DNA of 20,890 nt from Candidatus Aegiribacteria sp. (GTDB lineage: Bacteria > Fermentibacterota > Fermentibacteria > Fermentibacterales > JCC-6), in assembly GCA_030638185.1 (NCBI GenBank), contig DAOWFD010000123.1, forward strand, positions 1 through 20,890. The letters are read 5' to 3'. Below are positions 20,826 to 20,890 of the stretch, piece by piece. The position numbers were made by a program, and so were the translations under genes. Every line of letters begins with the position of its first letter. Positions within the stretch are counted from its first letter, which is position 1. Under the pieces are notes generated by a model, which saw nothing but the letters and a program-made list of their open reading frames with translations, was not told where the DNA came from and searched no databases.

Positions 20826-20870
20826 ATTTATTTTCCGTTTATTTTTTTCTCCGACTGCGGTCGACTGAAC
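20736..20870 (-). repeat. 135-bp direct repeat, copy B'
   Basis: Copy of 18641-18775 with one base difference at 20802. On the minus strand it begins at GTTCAGTCGACCGC and ends at CCGCCT, after which the sequence passes into the decayed GNAT region. Hairpin A does not follow it here. The window ends 20 bp beyond. Confidence 0.85.
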
Positions 20871-20890
20871 AATGATTATATAGAATCTTC

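Noticed and set aside
18549..20870. CRISPR array
   Set aside because: The repeats are few, of different kinds and separated by whole genes; there are no short regular spacers and no cas genes.

Overview
The window reads as a Gram-negative-type bacterial chromosome of unknown, probably uncultivated lineage. The signs are a lipoprotein with a six-bladed propeller, a LapA-domain membrane protein and mid-range base composition. I cannot assign a phylum. No rRNA, tRNA, CRISPR array, transposase or integrase gene was seen.

Left flank (1-4250). A mazEF-type toxin-antitoxin pair lies on the + strand behind a consensus sigma-70-like promoter. It is followed by a propeller lipoprotein on +. Convergent to that is a two-gene minus-strand unit: a LapA-domain protein and a CASTOR/POLLUX-like two-helix channel with cytoplasmic RCK/TrkA domains.

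Main region (4275-20870). Every convincing gene is on the minus strand. The genes are small, unrelated and of the kind that travels: acetyltransferases, methyltransferases, a VOC protein, a SnoaL-like protein, a P-loop kinase, a phosphatase, a fabF plus nitronate-monooxygenase/FabK-like pair, three different HExxH proteins, a zinc phospholipase C-like protein, a cysteine-rich PAS protein and two toxin-antitoxin modules (higBA and an RHH/RelE pair). Several junctions carry short imperfect hairpins with GTT...AAC-type ends placed 3' of the gene, often with the stop codon inside the hairpin end. At the right end (18.5-20.9 kb) they form a recognisable family that shares AATGCAGCAG...CTGCTGAT arms, a bulged G and usually a bulged T.

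My reading is an integron-like cassette array, or a cluster of attC sites without an integrase in view. It would be read from right to left, with attI and any integrase beyond position 20890. Sites are best conserved at the right and decayed or absent to the left, as expected if new cassettes enter at the right. Co-transcribed blocks inside it are peptidase-like/GNAT-methyltransferase (ATGA overlap), fabF/NMO (14-bp overlap), GNAT/TehB-like methyltransferase (8-bp overlap), and a kinase followed 8 bp later by an HExxH gene.

The rightmost part also holds a 135-bp near-identical duplication with nested palindromes. It could encode a 50-residue small protein. The rightmost acetyltransferase next to it appears to be a decayed pseudogene.
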